From contig CM070873.1 in NCBI GenBank assembly GCA_036365515.1, positions 67,391,529-67,455,528 on the forward strand: a stretch of DNA of 64,000 nucleotides. Direction: 5' to 3'. The DNA comes from Torymus aiolomorphi. Its lineage: Eukaryota; Arthropoda; Insecta; Hymenoptera; Torymidae. Under the pieces are notes generated by a model. It had not been told where the DNA came from and did no database searches. It was given only the letters and a program-made list of their open reading frames with translations. Shown here one piece after another: positions 1-9,611 of the stretch (positions are counted from its first letter, which is position 1; each line of letters begins with the position of its first letter). The position numbers and the translations under genes were made by a program.

Positions 1-141
1 AAAGGATTTTTTGCAAAATTTGCTCGAATGTTTTCCTTAGAGAAACAGAACGCGAAAGAGCAGACGCAGCGTCTCCTTCGTGCGCGGTATGCGGCGCGCT
101 GTACAGCGCGTGGGCTAGATGTATTTCGCTCTCTAGTAACC
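1..141 (+). repeat. Left terminal inverted repeat of the transposon
   Basis: It is the reverse complement of 3373-3512 with scattered mismatches. It contains a short open frame from 28 that I regard as incidental. Confidence 0.75.
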
Positions 142-252
142 TTATTATTTTTATTTATCATTTTTAATTCTTTATGGAATATCTTTCTGCACTTCGAATT
201 TCACTTATATGCACGATTGACATTTTCATAGGTAATTTCGCAAAAAAAAAAA

Positions 253-1184
253 CCGCTGCCAATTCTTTGGCACTTAGCTTCCTCAAACTAATTCATCGTT
301 TCCTAATTAAAAATTGAAATTCTGAAAATACATTTTTCATAAAAAGGAATGCTAAAGAATTTCAATAATACTTTGAACCGATGCGTCTTATACCAGTTTC
401 TTGCAAAATAGTATATTACGTACCTATTTTAAAAAAAGCTTTGACAGACCACCAAGTTTAAAAAAAATTGAGATTAAAAAGAGATAAAAGAAGGGGCTAA
501 AAATGGCACTATTAATACGTTTTGATATTTTAATTTACTACATTATATAAAAATATTAAAATGATAGTTCTCGAAAATAAATGTATAATATATATTCATA
601 TAGATAATCACTTAAAATTGCAACACAATATTGCCACCAACAAGTGTAATAAGTAACAGTTAAAATTTCAAGTCGATAAATAAATTATTTTTTGAGATAT
701 TAATTTTTTAAATATAAAAAAGTTTTCATTAATAACAAATGACAGAGTGAAGATATTTTAAATTTTAAATTTAAAAAAAAAGAAAATGTAGGTAATTTGA
801 ATACCTTTTAAGAGAAGTATATTATTTTATGTAATAATTACTATAAGATACGAAAAAATCAAAAAAACTAAAAATTCAAAATCGTTTTTTGGTTATAAAA
901 CAAAAGAAAATCAATAAAATCCCAAATCCATCAGGGTACTTTCCTTTTACCGCAAGACGAAGCGAATAAGCTTTACCCGACGAAAATCGGTTGATTAGTT
1001 TCGGAGATATTAAGAGTTGAAATATACACACACACACACACGCACACACACACATACATACATCCACGAAATCAAAAATCATCAAAATCAAATAATATAC
1101 ACATATACCACCATAAAACATCTTTTTGAAGACTTTTTTTCGAAAATTTTTTCACCGTTACAAAGCTTCCTCTTTGAGGAAGCA
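253..1184 (-). repeat. Microsatellite-bearing repeat family, copy 1
   Basis: Read on the minus strand, it starts with the palindrome GCTTCCTCAAAGAGGAAGC followed by TTTGTAAC. It carries a CA/TG microsatellite (1025-1054) and ends with GAGGAAGCTAAGTGCCAA, a small hairpin and GGCAGCGGTTTT. The same two ends bound copies at 20353-21382 and 45389-47638. No coding capacity is visible, so it is probably non-autonomous. The class is uncertain; the 3' hairpin recalls Helitrons, but the CTRR end is not clear. Confidence 0.6.
1025..1054. repeat. (CA)n microsatellite
   Basis: A run of CA dinucleotides with one CG interruption, inside the repeat copy at 253-1184. Open frames across it are artefacts. Confidence 0.9.
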
Positions 1185-1453
1185 AAAACATTACAATCAA
1201 TTTGAAATAGCAGACGCAACGCTTCTCACTTACTTTTTACCCGATAGGTGGCTTGCGTATAGAAAATTTTTGCCCGAGAGTAATTTGTTGTATCCAATTA
1301 TATAAGTCTGATGAATTTTCGATCTTTGTTATCCTTGAAATTGTTTAAGAATTTTAACGCTGTTTCCGTTATATTTGTGTTCTTCGTGTGTTTGCTGATT
1401 AAATCATAATTTATTTTTGGTTTATTTATTGCATTTATTTTCTCGCTACTGAA

Positions 1454-3276
1454 ATGGATCCAGCTTTGAAGCTGAAATGCATAAATCCTTCTAATAAAAT
1501 TAATCACTCTGTGCGTAAAAATTTGTCGAATTTTCCTTCAATATTTAGGAGTGCGTATCCCCTCGTACCAGAAAACGCGAAAATTTGTTCCAACTGTCAA
1601 CGTCAACTTTATAAACATAAGTTAGATTTACCTTCATGCGATGCCAAAAAAGCTAAAATTGAATGTACTGATGAATATCATAAAGCAGGCGTGGCAGTTC
1701 TCAACCAATTAAAAAAAAATTTTTAGAATCACCGGGTAAGGAAGATAAAATTCAGCTACTCACGCTTGCTCCTGATTTTTGGTCTCGCAGAGACTTAATC
1801 AGAGAGTTCGGTTGTACTGAGTGGGAAGCTCGAGAAGCGAAAAAGTTAGTAACTGAAAGTGGAATTTTTTCAAAACCTGAAAAGAAAAGGGGCAAAATAT
1901 TTCCAGTTGAAAGTGTAGATTCAGTTAAACGTTTTTATGAGAGGGACGATATTAGTCGTGTAATGCCCGGATTAAAAGATTGTATATCTGTTAAGCAGGA
2001 TAATGGTAAAAGAGAACATGTACAGAAAAGGTTACTATTTGGTAATTTACGTGAAATTTATTGTTTATTTAAAAAAGAGCATGAATCTGTTAATATTGGC
2101 TTCACTAAATTTACTCAATTGAGGCCGCCGCATTGTGTTCTAGCGGGAAGCAGTGGTACGCATAATGTATGCGTATGTGTACACCACGAAAATATCAAGG
2201 TGATGTTAAATGCTATTAATTTACAGAGTTTAACTGAAGGTACTCGACTATTTCTTAAAAACTACCACGATTGCATCCAAGCAATCGTATGTAGTAATGC
2301 TAGTTCGAAATGTTACTTGGGAGACTGTTTAGATTGCCCCAATATGCCTGTATTACGGAAACATTTGCTTGAATGTTTTGAGAGAAATGATATTTTTCAA
2401 ATACAGTATGAGTCATGGCTTCAGACAGATCGTTGCACAATAGTATCTACAACTGTAAATGTTTATGAATTCATGAACATACTGGGAGAAAAATTAATAA
2501 AATTTAAAATTCATGACTTCTTTGCGAGAGAACAATATCTTTTCTTAAGCGATTTGAAAAAAAACCTTCAAAAAGGAGAATTCCTTGTTTGTTGTGATTT
2601 TGCAGAAAACTATGCGTTTATAGTGCAAAATTCAACACAATCGTTCCACTGGAACAATAATCAAGCAACAGTTTTTACAACAGTGGTATATTATAACGAA
2701 AATCAAGATCTTAAACATATAAGCATTGCTATAATTTCTGATAATCTAAATCACGATACTGTTGCTGTTTATGAATATCAAAAAATTATAATATCGTATT
2801 TAAAAAGTAATTTCATAGTCAAGAAAATTTATTACTTAACTGATGGAGCAGGTCAGCATTTTAAGAACAAGTCTACCTTCCAAAATCTTCTGTTTCATCA
2901 AAAAGATTTTGGAGTTCCTGCTGAATGGCATTTTCATGCAACAGCGCACGGTAAAGGTGCCTGCGATGGTATAGGCGCAAATTTGAAAAGAGGGGCGAAA
3001 AGAGCAAGTCTTCAACTCTCTTCGAGTAATCATATTTTAACACCAGAAGACCTTTACAACTGGGCTTTACGTAATTGCAAAGAAACTAAAGTTTTTTACA
3101 GCACTAAAGAGACCTATGAAAAAGCCGTTTTGAAACTAAAATCAAGGTTAAGTAAAATTAAATCTATACCGGGAACTTTACAGTACCATGCTGTTATTCC
3201 AATGAATAAAACAACATTAATACTAAAAAAAACGTCAATGAGTTCAGAATGTCAAATCTTCCCTAAAAACCCGTAA
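1454..3276 (+). pseudogene. Transposase-like gene, broken by one frameshift
   Basis: Two frames read as one protein of about 600 residues. The first part (1454-1726, from ATG) has a CxxC pair (KICSNCQRQL) that could bind zinc. After a poly-A run at 1712-1720 the frame shifts by one, and an open segment (helix-turn-helix-like, with FGCTEWEAREAKKL) continues into the 437-residue ORF from 1963. Conserved-looking blocks are CDFAENYAFIVQ, TDGAGQHFKNK and HATAHGKGACDGIG. Their Asp residues could belong to a DDE catalytic site, but I infer this from pattern alone. I recall similar uncharacterised proteins in many animal genomes. It lies between the long TIRs, which supports a transposase role. The shift falls in a homopolymer, so a sequencing error is possible. 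Confidence 0.6.
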
Positions 3277-3372
3277 AACAAAACAAAATAAAATTATCTA
3301 CTTTAAAAAAAAAGAATTATTAATATAAATACTAGTTTATTGTTGCTATTATTAAGGAAATCAAAATTTTAA

Positions 3373-3512
3373 GTGGTTGTTAGAGAGCGAAATGCATCTA
3401 GTCCACGCGGTGTACAGCGCGCCGAAAACCGCGCGCGAAGGAGACGCTGCGTCTGCTCTTTCGCGTTCTGTTTCTCTAAGAAAACATTCGAGCAAATTCT
3501 GAAAAAAATCCT
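3373..3512 (-). repeat. Right terminal inverted repeat of the transposon
   Basis: Inverted copy of bases 1-141. It ends in GAAAAAAATCCTTT, matching AAAGGATTTTTT at the window start. Confidence 0.75.
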
Positions 3513-3789
3513 TTCCGACGTAAAAAATGCTTAGCTTTCGATCTAGGGGGTAAAAAAAAATATTAAAAATATACTTTTCGAGATATAGTATGTTTTATAC
3601 TTGTTGGGGGGGAAAATGGAAAATTTCGGAAAAACCACCTACGCCATTGGAAAGCTGAGGAAAAAATACGTCGGAAACGCTTATCACATAATTTTTTGAA
3701 ATGCATATTGATATCGTAAACACGACTTGAAAATAGCATGATTTGACGCTAGCGCGCCGCGCTGGGAGAGTTGAGGCGAAACGCCTCAT
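3513..3789. other. Spacer between transposon and palindrome
   Basis: AT-rich, with no gene recognised. It ends in a small hairpin (GAGGCGAAACGCCTC, 3769-3786) just before the palindrome begins at 3790. Confidence 0.5.
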
Positions 3790-3951
3790 ATGTTAAATAA
3801 TTACAAAAAAGTAATTTTAAAACTATTTATTATAATAAATATTCATATTACATAATTACAGACATTCGTGTTACATAATAATTGTACAGATAATTACAGA
3901 TTTACGCATATGATACAAAATACAGACTTTCATTTATAAACTATAAATACA

Positions 3952-4022
3952 GGAGACCAGGGCTAATTGGCATATGGAACAGGTTGGCCAAATACTAATA
4001 TGTATCATCTAGCCCCGGTCTC
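3952..4022. repeat. Hairpin with GGAGACC / GGTCTCC stem, left arm
   Basis: GGAGACCAGGGCTA pairs with TAGCCCCGGTCTCC, with one mismatch and about 45 bases of loop. The mirror copy is at about 9288-9358. It lies between the mariner copy and the palindrome end, downstream of the ankyrin gene on its strand. It could be an RNA fold or a remnant of small inverted repeats. Confidence 0.6.
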
Positions 4023-4073
4023 CCTTACATAGCTTTTTCATACAAAACCTAGTATATATTTTACAAAATAATA

Positions 4074-5283
4074 TACGAGGGTCATTTGACAAGTACCTAG
4101 CCTCACCGCCAGATGGTGCCACTATCGCACCAGAAATACACTACAGTGCAGTATCTTCCTGTAAACGGTTACAGACGAAATTTCAGCCGGATCGGAGTTG
4201 TAGTTTATTTTTGAGAGCGTGTGAAAGCAAATGTGTCCGTTGATTTTTGAAAAAATGGAGAAAGAACAATATCGGTCGGTGATTCGATTCTTGTTTTTGG
4301 TTATAACGAGTTTCAACGTGGTCGTACGTCGGTTTTTGATGATCCACGCCCAGGTGCTCCGAAAACAGCCACTACGGAGGAGAACGTGACAAAAATACAC
4401 GATATCGTTTTGTCAGACCGCCGATTAAAGGTGCACGAGATAGCTGCGATAGTAGGCATCTCAGAAGACCGCGTGTGGCATATCCTACATGAGATTTTAG
4501 GCATGAGGAAGCTGTCAGCAAGGTGGGTGCCGCGTTTGCTGACTGCAGACAACAAGCGCATCCGTGTGACCAGTTCAGAGCAGTGTTTGGAGCTGTTTAA
4601 TCGCAATCCAAAAGAGTTTTTGCGTCGTTACGTGACCGTTGACGAAACATGGATTCACTACTACACTCCAGAGACTAAGGAGCAGTCAAAACAGTGGACC
4701 TTACCCGGTGAACCTGCTCCGAAGAAGGCGAAGACGGTCCCGTCGGCCGGAAAGGTGATGGCCACTGTTTTCTGGGATTCTCAAGGTGTGATTTTTATTG
4801 ACTATCTGGAGAAGGGCAAAACGGTCACAGGACAGTACTACGCCGAACTATTGAGCCGATTTGACGCCGTGTTAGAAGAAAAACGGCCCCATTTGTCTAA
4901 AAAGAAAGTGCTTTTCCACCACGATAATGCACCGGCTCACACTTCTGCACTCGCCACGGCTAAATTGGTCGAATTACGCTACGAACTGCTGCCCCATCCA
5001 CCGTATTCTCCAGATTTGGCTCCGTGCGACTTTTTTGTTTCCGAACCTAAAAAATTCGCTCGCCGAGAAGAGATTCCACTCCAATAACGAAATAATCGCC
5101 GCCACGGAGGCCTATTTTGCAAACCAAGAGAAAACATTTTTTTCAACGGGGTTAAAAAATTGGAACACCGCTGGACCAAGTGTATTCAACTAAAAGGAGA
5201 CTACATTGAAAAATAAATTTTATTTTTTGTAAAATTTTGGTGTTTTCATTTGTAGGCTAGGTACTTATCAAATGACCCTCGTA
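4074..5283 (+). mobile_element. mariner-type transposon, defective, left arm
   Basis: Terminal inverted repeats TACGAGGGTCATTTGA(C/T)AAGTACCTAGCCT are flanked by TA duplications (4072-4073 and 5284-5285), as expected for Tc1/mariner insertion. It sits 26 bases beyond the ankyrin stop codon, in the opposite orientation to that gene. Its counterpart in the other arm is 8024-9236. Confidence 0.92.
4255..5215 (+). pseudogene. mariner transposase, internally deleted and frameshifted
   Basis: Starts at ATG 4255 (MEKEQYRSVIRFLFL) but loses frame at once: a segment of the N-terminal helix-turn-helix is missing before EFQRG-type sequence resumes. From 4386 the frame is open with the mariner D,D34D signature: TVDETWIHYY, HHDNAPAHT and YSPDLAPCD (exactly 34 residues between the last two Asp). 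A T-run shortened to six at about 5031 shifts the frame after CDFF, and the C-terminal part continues in another frame to about 5215. It cannot encode active transposase. Confidence 0.92.
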
Positions 5284-5308
5284 TATTACAATTTCATTTA
5301 TAGTTAGT

Positions 5309-5842
5309 TTAAGTTAAAATACGTAACGCTGCCCTTTTGAAATTTCTTTTTAATACTTTTACTCTTAATGATGCTTGTCCATTATTACTTTTTTTCTCGT
5401 ATTTAGAAAGAAGAGCTATTAATTCTGTATTTTTATGTTTTTTTGCCAATTTGAAGATAGAGGGTAATTCTTTGCTCGATGATTCTTTTACTGATGCTCC
5501 ATATCGCAGTAACATCCTTGTAATAATGTAGTTGTTCTTCTTTACGGCTAAGTACAGTGGTGTCTCCAATTTATGCTTTTTGTTGACGTCAGCTCCGAAT
5601 TTGAGTAATTTTTCAACAATTTCCGTTGCGCCATTACGGACAGCAGCGTGCAACGGAGCCTCTCCATCATCGCAGCACCTATTCACATCCGCTTTACACT
5701 TTAATAAAATGAAGGCGAGCTCGCGCTCGTTGTCCCGCACCACGAGATGCAAAAACGATCGGCCTCCTGGGAATTGCCGATCAACGTTGCGCTTAATTTT
5801 CTCTACCATTTGTTCAAAACTGAGAGAAGCGTTAGGTGCCAT
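5309..5842 (-). CDS. Ankyrin-repeat protein, 177 aa, left palindrome arm
   Basis: Intronless, ATG at 5842. It encodes the same 177 residues as the mirror gene at 7465-7998. Three recognisable ankyrin repeats (about residues 25-54, 57-87, 91-119; cores FLHLVVRDN, PLHAAVRNG, PLYLAVKKN) and a weaker fourth (124-149) fill most of the protein. A short basic tail (VKVLKRNFKRAALR) follows. There is no signal peptide or membrane segment, so it is probably cytoplasmic or nuclear and acts by protein binding. Size and simplicity recall the short IkB-like ankyrin proteins of parasitoid-associated viruses, but that is a resemblance, not an identification. The promoter lies upstream at about 6009-6042. Confidence 0.85.
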   Translation of the reverse strand: MAPNASLSFEQMVEKIKRNVDRQFPGGRSFLHLVVRDNERELAFILLKCKADVNRCCDDGEAPLHAAVRNGATEIVEKLLKFGADVNKKHKLETPLYLAVKKNNYIITRMLLRYGASVKESSSKELPSIFKLAKKHKNTELIALLSKYEKKSNNGQASLRVKVLKRNFKRAALRILT

Positions 5843-6008
5843 TTTATTAATAAAAATGATACGAAATTACGCTTCCCAATTTAAGATAGAAAAAAATGAT
5901 GAGAGAGAATGTGAAAAGTAACGCAATCTTACACTTGTAAATTCAAGGTTACACAGTAAACACTGAGAAGAACAGTATACGATCTGAACACGTTCGACTA
6001 CTAGTTGC

Positions 6009-6042
6009 AACTGAAATGAAGACGTTCAAGGCGCTTTATATA
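6009..6042 (-). promoter_or_regulatory. Core promoter (TATA + Inr) of the left ankyrin gene
   Basis: Mirror of the promoter at 7265-7326. TATATAAAG and TCAGTT lie about 30 bases apart on the minus strand, about 170 bases ahead of the ATG at 5842. Confidence 0.75.
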
Positions 6043-6473
6043 GTAGTTTGGAACATAGGAAAGGAATTATTCTCACTACACTATCGGCTGAAACGTTGCA
6101 GCAGGAAGTTAAGGTTTGAGTAATTAGGATAGTCTGGCCAATAGACTAGAATCTCTTAACGACAGTTACAAGTACCTATAATTACCCTGATGTGCATAAG
6201 AGAAAGTGGGGCGGTAATGGCACCCTAACTTTAAACCAAGATTTCACGATTAAAGTTGAAGGTTTAACGCCATCCATTGTTATTCAAAAATTTTTTCATC
6301 ACCATTTATCAGAAACCTTGAGTTTGGCTAATGTTTGCTGAATACAGCCATGAAGGAAAGGAGACGGAAAATTTTTTATGATATGTGTCGAAGAGAAAAA
6401 CATCGTACCCTTATTCGAAATGTCTGCAATGGAAAGTTTCAAACGAACGAAAATCTTTGACCTGGATTTATGA

Positions 6474-6772
6474 TCGAAAACGAAGATAATTTTGGAATGT
6501 ACAGATTCTAAATTATTTTTGCCTTGCATCTTTAAACGTTGTTAAATGGTAAAGATTTTTACAATGTTTTTACAATCGAAAACGAAGATAATTTTGGAAT
6601 GTACAGATTCTAAATTATTTTTGCCTTGCATCTTTAAACGTTGTTAAATGGTAAAGATTTTTACAATGTTTTTACAATCGAAAACGAAGATAATTTTGGA
6701 ATGTACAGATTCTAAATTATTTTTGCCTTGCATCTTTAAACGTTGTTAAATGGTAAAGATTTTTACAATGTT
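6474..6772. repeat. 102-bp unit repeated about three times at the palindrome centre
   Basis: TCGAAAACGAAGATAATTTT occurs at 6474, 6576 and 6678, exactly 102 bases apart each time. Each unit runs through ATTTTTGCCTTGCATC to TACAATGTTT. After the third unit the sequence turns back into the right arm (TTTAAAGATGCAAGGC from 6772). The extra units separate the two arms and form the palindrome spacer. Confidence 0.93.
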
Positions 6773-7264
6773 TAAAGATGCAAGGCAAAAATAATTTAGA
6801 ATCTGTACATTCCAAAATTATCTTCGTTTTCGATCATAAATCCAGGTCAAAGATTTTCGTTCGTTTGAAACTTTCCATTGCAGACATTTCGAATAAGGGT
6901 ACGATGTTTTTCTCTTCGACACATATCATAAAAAATTTTCCGTCTCCTTTCCTTCATGGCTGTATTCAGCAAACATTAGCCAAACTCAAGGTTTCTGATA
7001 AATGGTGATGAAAAAATTTTTGAATAACAATGGATGGCGTTAAACCTTCAACTTTAATCGTGAAATCTTGGTTTAAAGTTAGGGTGCCATTACCGCCCCA
7101 CTTTCTCTTATGCACATCAGGGTAATTATAGGTACTTGTAACTGTCGTTAAGAGATTCTAGTCTATTGGCCAGACTATCCTAATTACTCAAACCTTAACT
7201 TCCTGCTGCAACGTTTCAGCCGATAGTGTAGTGAGAATAATTCCTTTCCTATGTTCCAAACTAC

Positions 7265-7326
7265 TATATAAAGCGCCTTGAACGTCTTCATTTCAGTTGC
7301 AACTAGTAGTCGAACGTGTTCAGATC
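7265..7326 (+). promoter_or_regulatory. Core promoter: TATA box, initiator and DPE of the right ankyrin gene
   Basis: TATATAAAG begins at 7265. TCAGTT at 7293-7298 fits the arthropod initiator consensus, with the A at 7295 as +1, 30 bases from the TATA start. AGATC at 7322-7326 falls exactly at +28 to +32 and fits the DPE consensus RGWYV. The predicted 5' UTR runs 7295-7464 without an intron. The motifs and spacing are seen directly; use as a promoter is inferred. Confidence 0.78.
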
Positions 7327-7464
7327 GTATACTGTTCTTCTCAGTGTTTACTGTGTAACCTTGAATTTACAAGTGTAAGATTGCGTTACTTTTCACATTC
7401 TCTCTCATCATTTTTTTCTATCTTAAATTGGGAAGCGTAATTTCGTATCATTTTTATTAATAAA

Positions 7465-7998
7465 ATGGCACCTAACGCTTCTCTCAGTTTTGAACAAATG
7501 GTAGAGAAAATTAAGCGCAACGTTGATCGGCAATTCCCAGGAGGCCGATCGTTTTTGCATCTCGTGGTGCGGGACAACGAGCGCGAGCTCGCCTTCATTT
7601 TATTAAAGTGTAAAGCGGATGTGAATAGGTGCTGCGATGATGGAGAGGCTCCGTTGCACGCTGCTGTCCGTAATGGCGCAACGGAAATTGTTGAAAAATT
7701 ACTCAAATTCGGAGCTGACGTCAACAAAAAGCATAAATTGGAGACACCACTGTACTTAGCCGTAAAGAAGAACAACTACATTATTACAAGGATGTTACTG
7801 CGATATGGAGCATCAGTAAAAGAATCATCGAGCAAAGAATTACCCTCTATCTTCAAATTGGCAAAAAAACATAAAAATACAGAATTAATAGCTCTTCTTT
7901 CTAAATACGAGAAAAAAAGTAATAATGGACAAGCATCATTAAGAGTAAAAGTATTAAAAAGAAATTTCAAAAGGGCAGCGTTACGTATTTTAACTTAA
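7465..7998 (+). CDS. Ankyrin-repeat protein, 177 aa, right palindrome arm
   Basis: Identical in protein sequence to the left-arm gene. Starts at the ATG in AATAAAATGGC after a 170-base predicted leader and ends 26 bases before the mariner insertion. Four ankyrin-like units occupy residues 25-149, with a lysine/arginine-rich tail. The two genes are divergently transcribed from the palindrome centre, about 1.25 kb between their promoters. No poly(A) signal lies between the stop and mariner; AATAAA near 8091 inside mariner could serve. Complete conservation of both frames means recent duplication, gene conversion or selection. Function unknown beyond likely protein binding. Confidence 0.85.
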   Translation: MAPNASLSFEQMVEKIKRNVDRQFPGGRSFLHLVVRDNERELAFILLKCKADVNRCCDDGEAPLHAAVRNGATEIVEKLLKFGADVNKKHKLETPLYLAVKKNNYIITRMLLRYGASVKESSSKELPSIFKLAKKHKNTELIALLSKYEKKSNNGQASLRVKVLKRNFKRAALRILT

Positions 7999-8023
7999 AC
8001 TAACTATAAATGAAATTGTAATA

Positions 8024-9236
8024 TACGAGGGTCATTTGATAAGTACCTAGCCTACAAATGAAAACACCAAAATTTTACAAAAAATAAAATTTATTTTTCA
8101 ATGTAGTCTCCTTTTAGTTGAATACACTTGGTCCAGCGGTGTTCCAATTTTTTTAACCCCGTTGAAAAAAATGTTTTCTCTTGGTTTGCAAAATAGGCCT
8201 CCGTGGCGGCGATTATTTCGTTATTGGAGTGGAATCTCTTCTCGGCGAGCGAATTTTTTAGGTTCGGAAACAAAAAAAAGTCGCACGGAGCCAAATCTGG
8301 AGAATACGGTGGATGGGGCAGCAGTTCGTAGCGTAATTCGACCAATTTAGCCGTGGCGAGTGCAGAAGTGTGAGCCGGTGCATTATCGTGGTGGAAAAGC
8401 ACTTTCTTTTTAGACAAATGGGGCCGTTTTTCTTCTAACACGGCGTCAAATCGGCTCAATAGTTCGGCGTAGTACTGTCCTGTGACCGTTTTGCCCTTCT
8501 CCAGATAGTCAATAAAAATCACACCTTGAGAATCCCAGAAAACAGTGGCCATCACCTTTCCGGCCGACGGGACCGTCTTCGCCTTCTTCGGAGCAGGTTC
8601 ACCGGGTAAGGTCCACTGTTTTGACTGCTCCTTAGTCTCTGGAGTGTAGTAGTGAATCCATGTTTCGTCAACGGTCACGTAACGACGCAAAAACTCTTTT
8701 GGATTGCGATTAAACAGCTCCAAACACTGCTCTGAACTGGTCACACGGATGCGCTTGTTGTCTGCAGTCAGCAAACGCGGCACCCACCTTGCTGACAGCT
8801 TCCTCATGCCTAAAATCTCATGTAGGATATGCCACACGCGGTCTTCTGAGATGCCTACTATCGCAGCTATCTCGTGCACCTTTAATCGGCGGTCTGACAA
8901 AACGATATCGTGTATTTTTGTCACGTTCTCCTCCGTAGTGGCTGTTTTCGGAGCACCTGGGCGTGGATCATCAAAAACCGACGTACGACTACGTTGAAAC
9001 TCGTTATAACCAAAAACAAGAATCGAATCACCGACCGATATTGTTCTTTCTCCATTTTTTCAAAAATCAACGGACACATTTGCTTTCACACGCTCTCAAA
9101 AATAAACTACAACTCCGATCCGGCTGAAATTTCGTCTGTAACCGTTTACAGGAAGATACTGCACTGTAGTGTATTTCTGGTGCGATAGTGGCACCATCTG
9201 GCGGTGAGGCTAGGTACTTGTCAAATGACCCTCGTA
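8024..9236 (-). mobile_element. mariner-type transposon, defective, right arm
   Basis: Inverted duplicate of 4074-5283, three bases longer, with the same TA flanks (8022-8023 and 9237-9238) and terminal repeats. Because it sits at the mirror position, it was copied with the arm rather than inserted independently. Confidence 0.92.
8091..9055 (-). pseudogene. mariner transposase, internally deleted, right arm
   Basis: Carries the same N-terminal deletion/frameshift as the left copy but keeps the C-terminal frame: with eight T in the run, CDFFLFPNLKN is read and the frame stays open to the stop near 8091 (277 residues from 8924). D,D34D residues are present. The start codon would be the ATG at 9053-9055, but the damaged helix-turn-helix region makes it inactive. 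Confidence 0.9.
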
Positions 9237-9611
9237 TATTATTTTGTAAAATATATACTAGGTTTTGTATGAAAAAGCTATGTAAGGGAGACCGGGGCTA
9301 GATGATACATATTAGTATTTGGCCAACCTGTTCCATATGCCAATTAGCCCTGGTCTCCTGTATTTATAGTTTATAAATGAAAGTCTGTATTTTGTATCAT
9401 ATGCGTAAATCTGTAATTATCTGTACAATTATTATGTAACACGAATGTCTGTAATTATGTAATATGAATATTTATTATAATAAATAGTTTTAAAATTACT
9501 TTTTTGTAATTATTTAACATTATATATGTATATACTTTGTATATACATAAATCTGACGTACAAATAGCAAGAGCGAATAAAGTAACGAAAATTTGTATTC
9601 AGTTATACTGT

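Larger units (their letters stand above)
1..3512. mobile_element. DNA transposon with ~140-bp terminal inverted repeats
   Basis: The first ~141 bases reappear inverted at 3373-3512 (both carry the stretch around GCAGACGCAGCGTCTCCTTCG), with small differences. Between them lie a transposase-like gene (1454-3276) and a nested repeat (253-1184). The left end touches the window edge, so the true terminus and any target-site duplication cannot be read; after 3512 the flank does not obviously repeat the left side. The superfamily was not recognised. The inner parts of the TIRs are GC-rich compared with the AT-rich interior. Confidence 0.7.
3790..9520. repeat. 5.7-kb near-perfect palindrome (two ~2.85-kb inverted arms)
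   Basis: Bases 3790-6530 recur inverted at 6778-9520. Symmetric features pair throughout: ankyrin genes 5309-5842 and 7465-7998, mariner copies 4074-5283 and 8024-9236. Coordinate sums are 13310 at the outer ends and 13307 inside; the 3-base shift is fully explained by two homopolymer length differences in the mariner copies (6 versus 8 T, 6 versus 7 A). One base substitution was also seen (G versus A near 4320). The arms are therefore almost identical. No target-site duplication is visible outside the ends. Confidence 0.95.

Noticed and set aside
3790..9520. Palindrome as a pure assembly or chimeric-read artefact
   Set aside because: One base substitution and two homopolymer differences separate the arms, and a 102-bp triplication sits at the centre. 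These favour a real structure, but homopolymer differences can be sequencing errors, so it is kept as a caveat rather than excluded.
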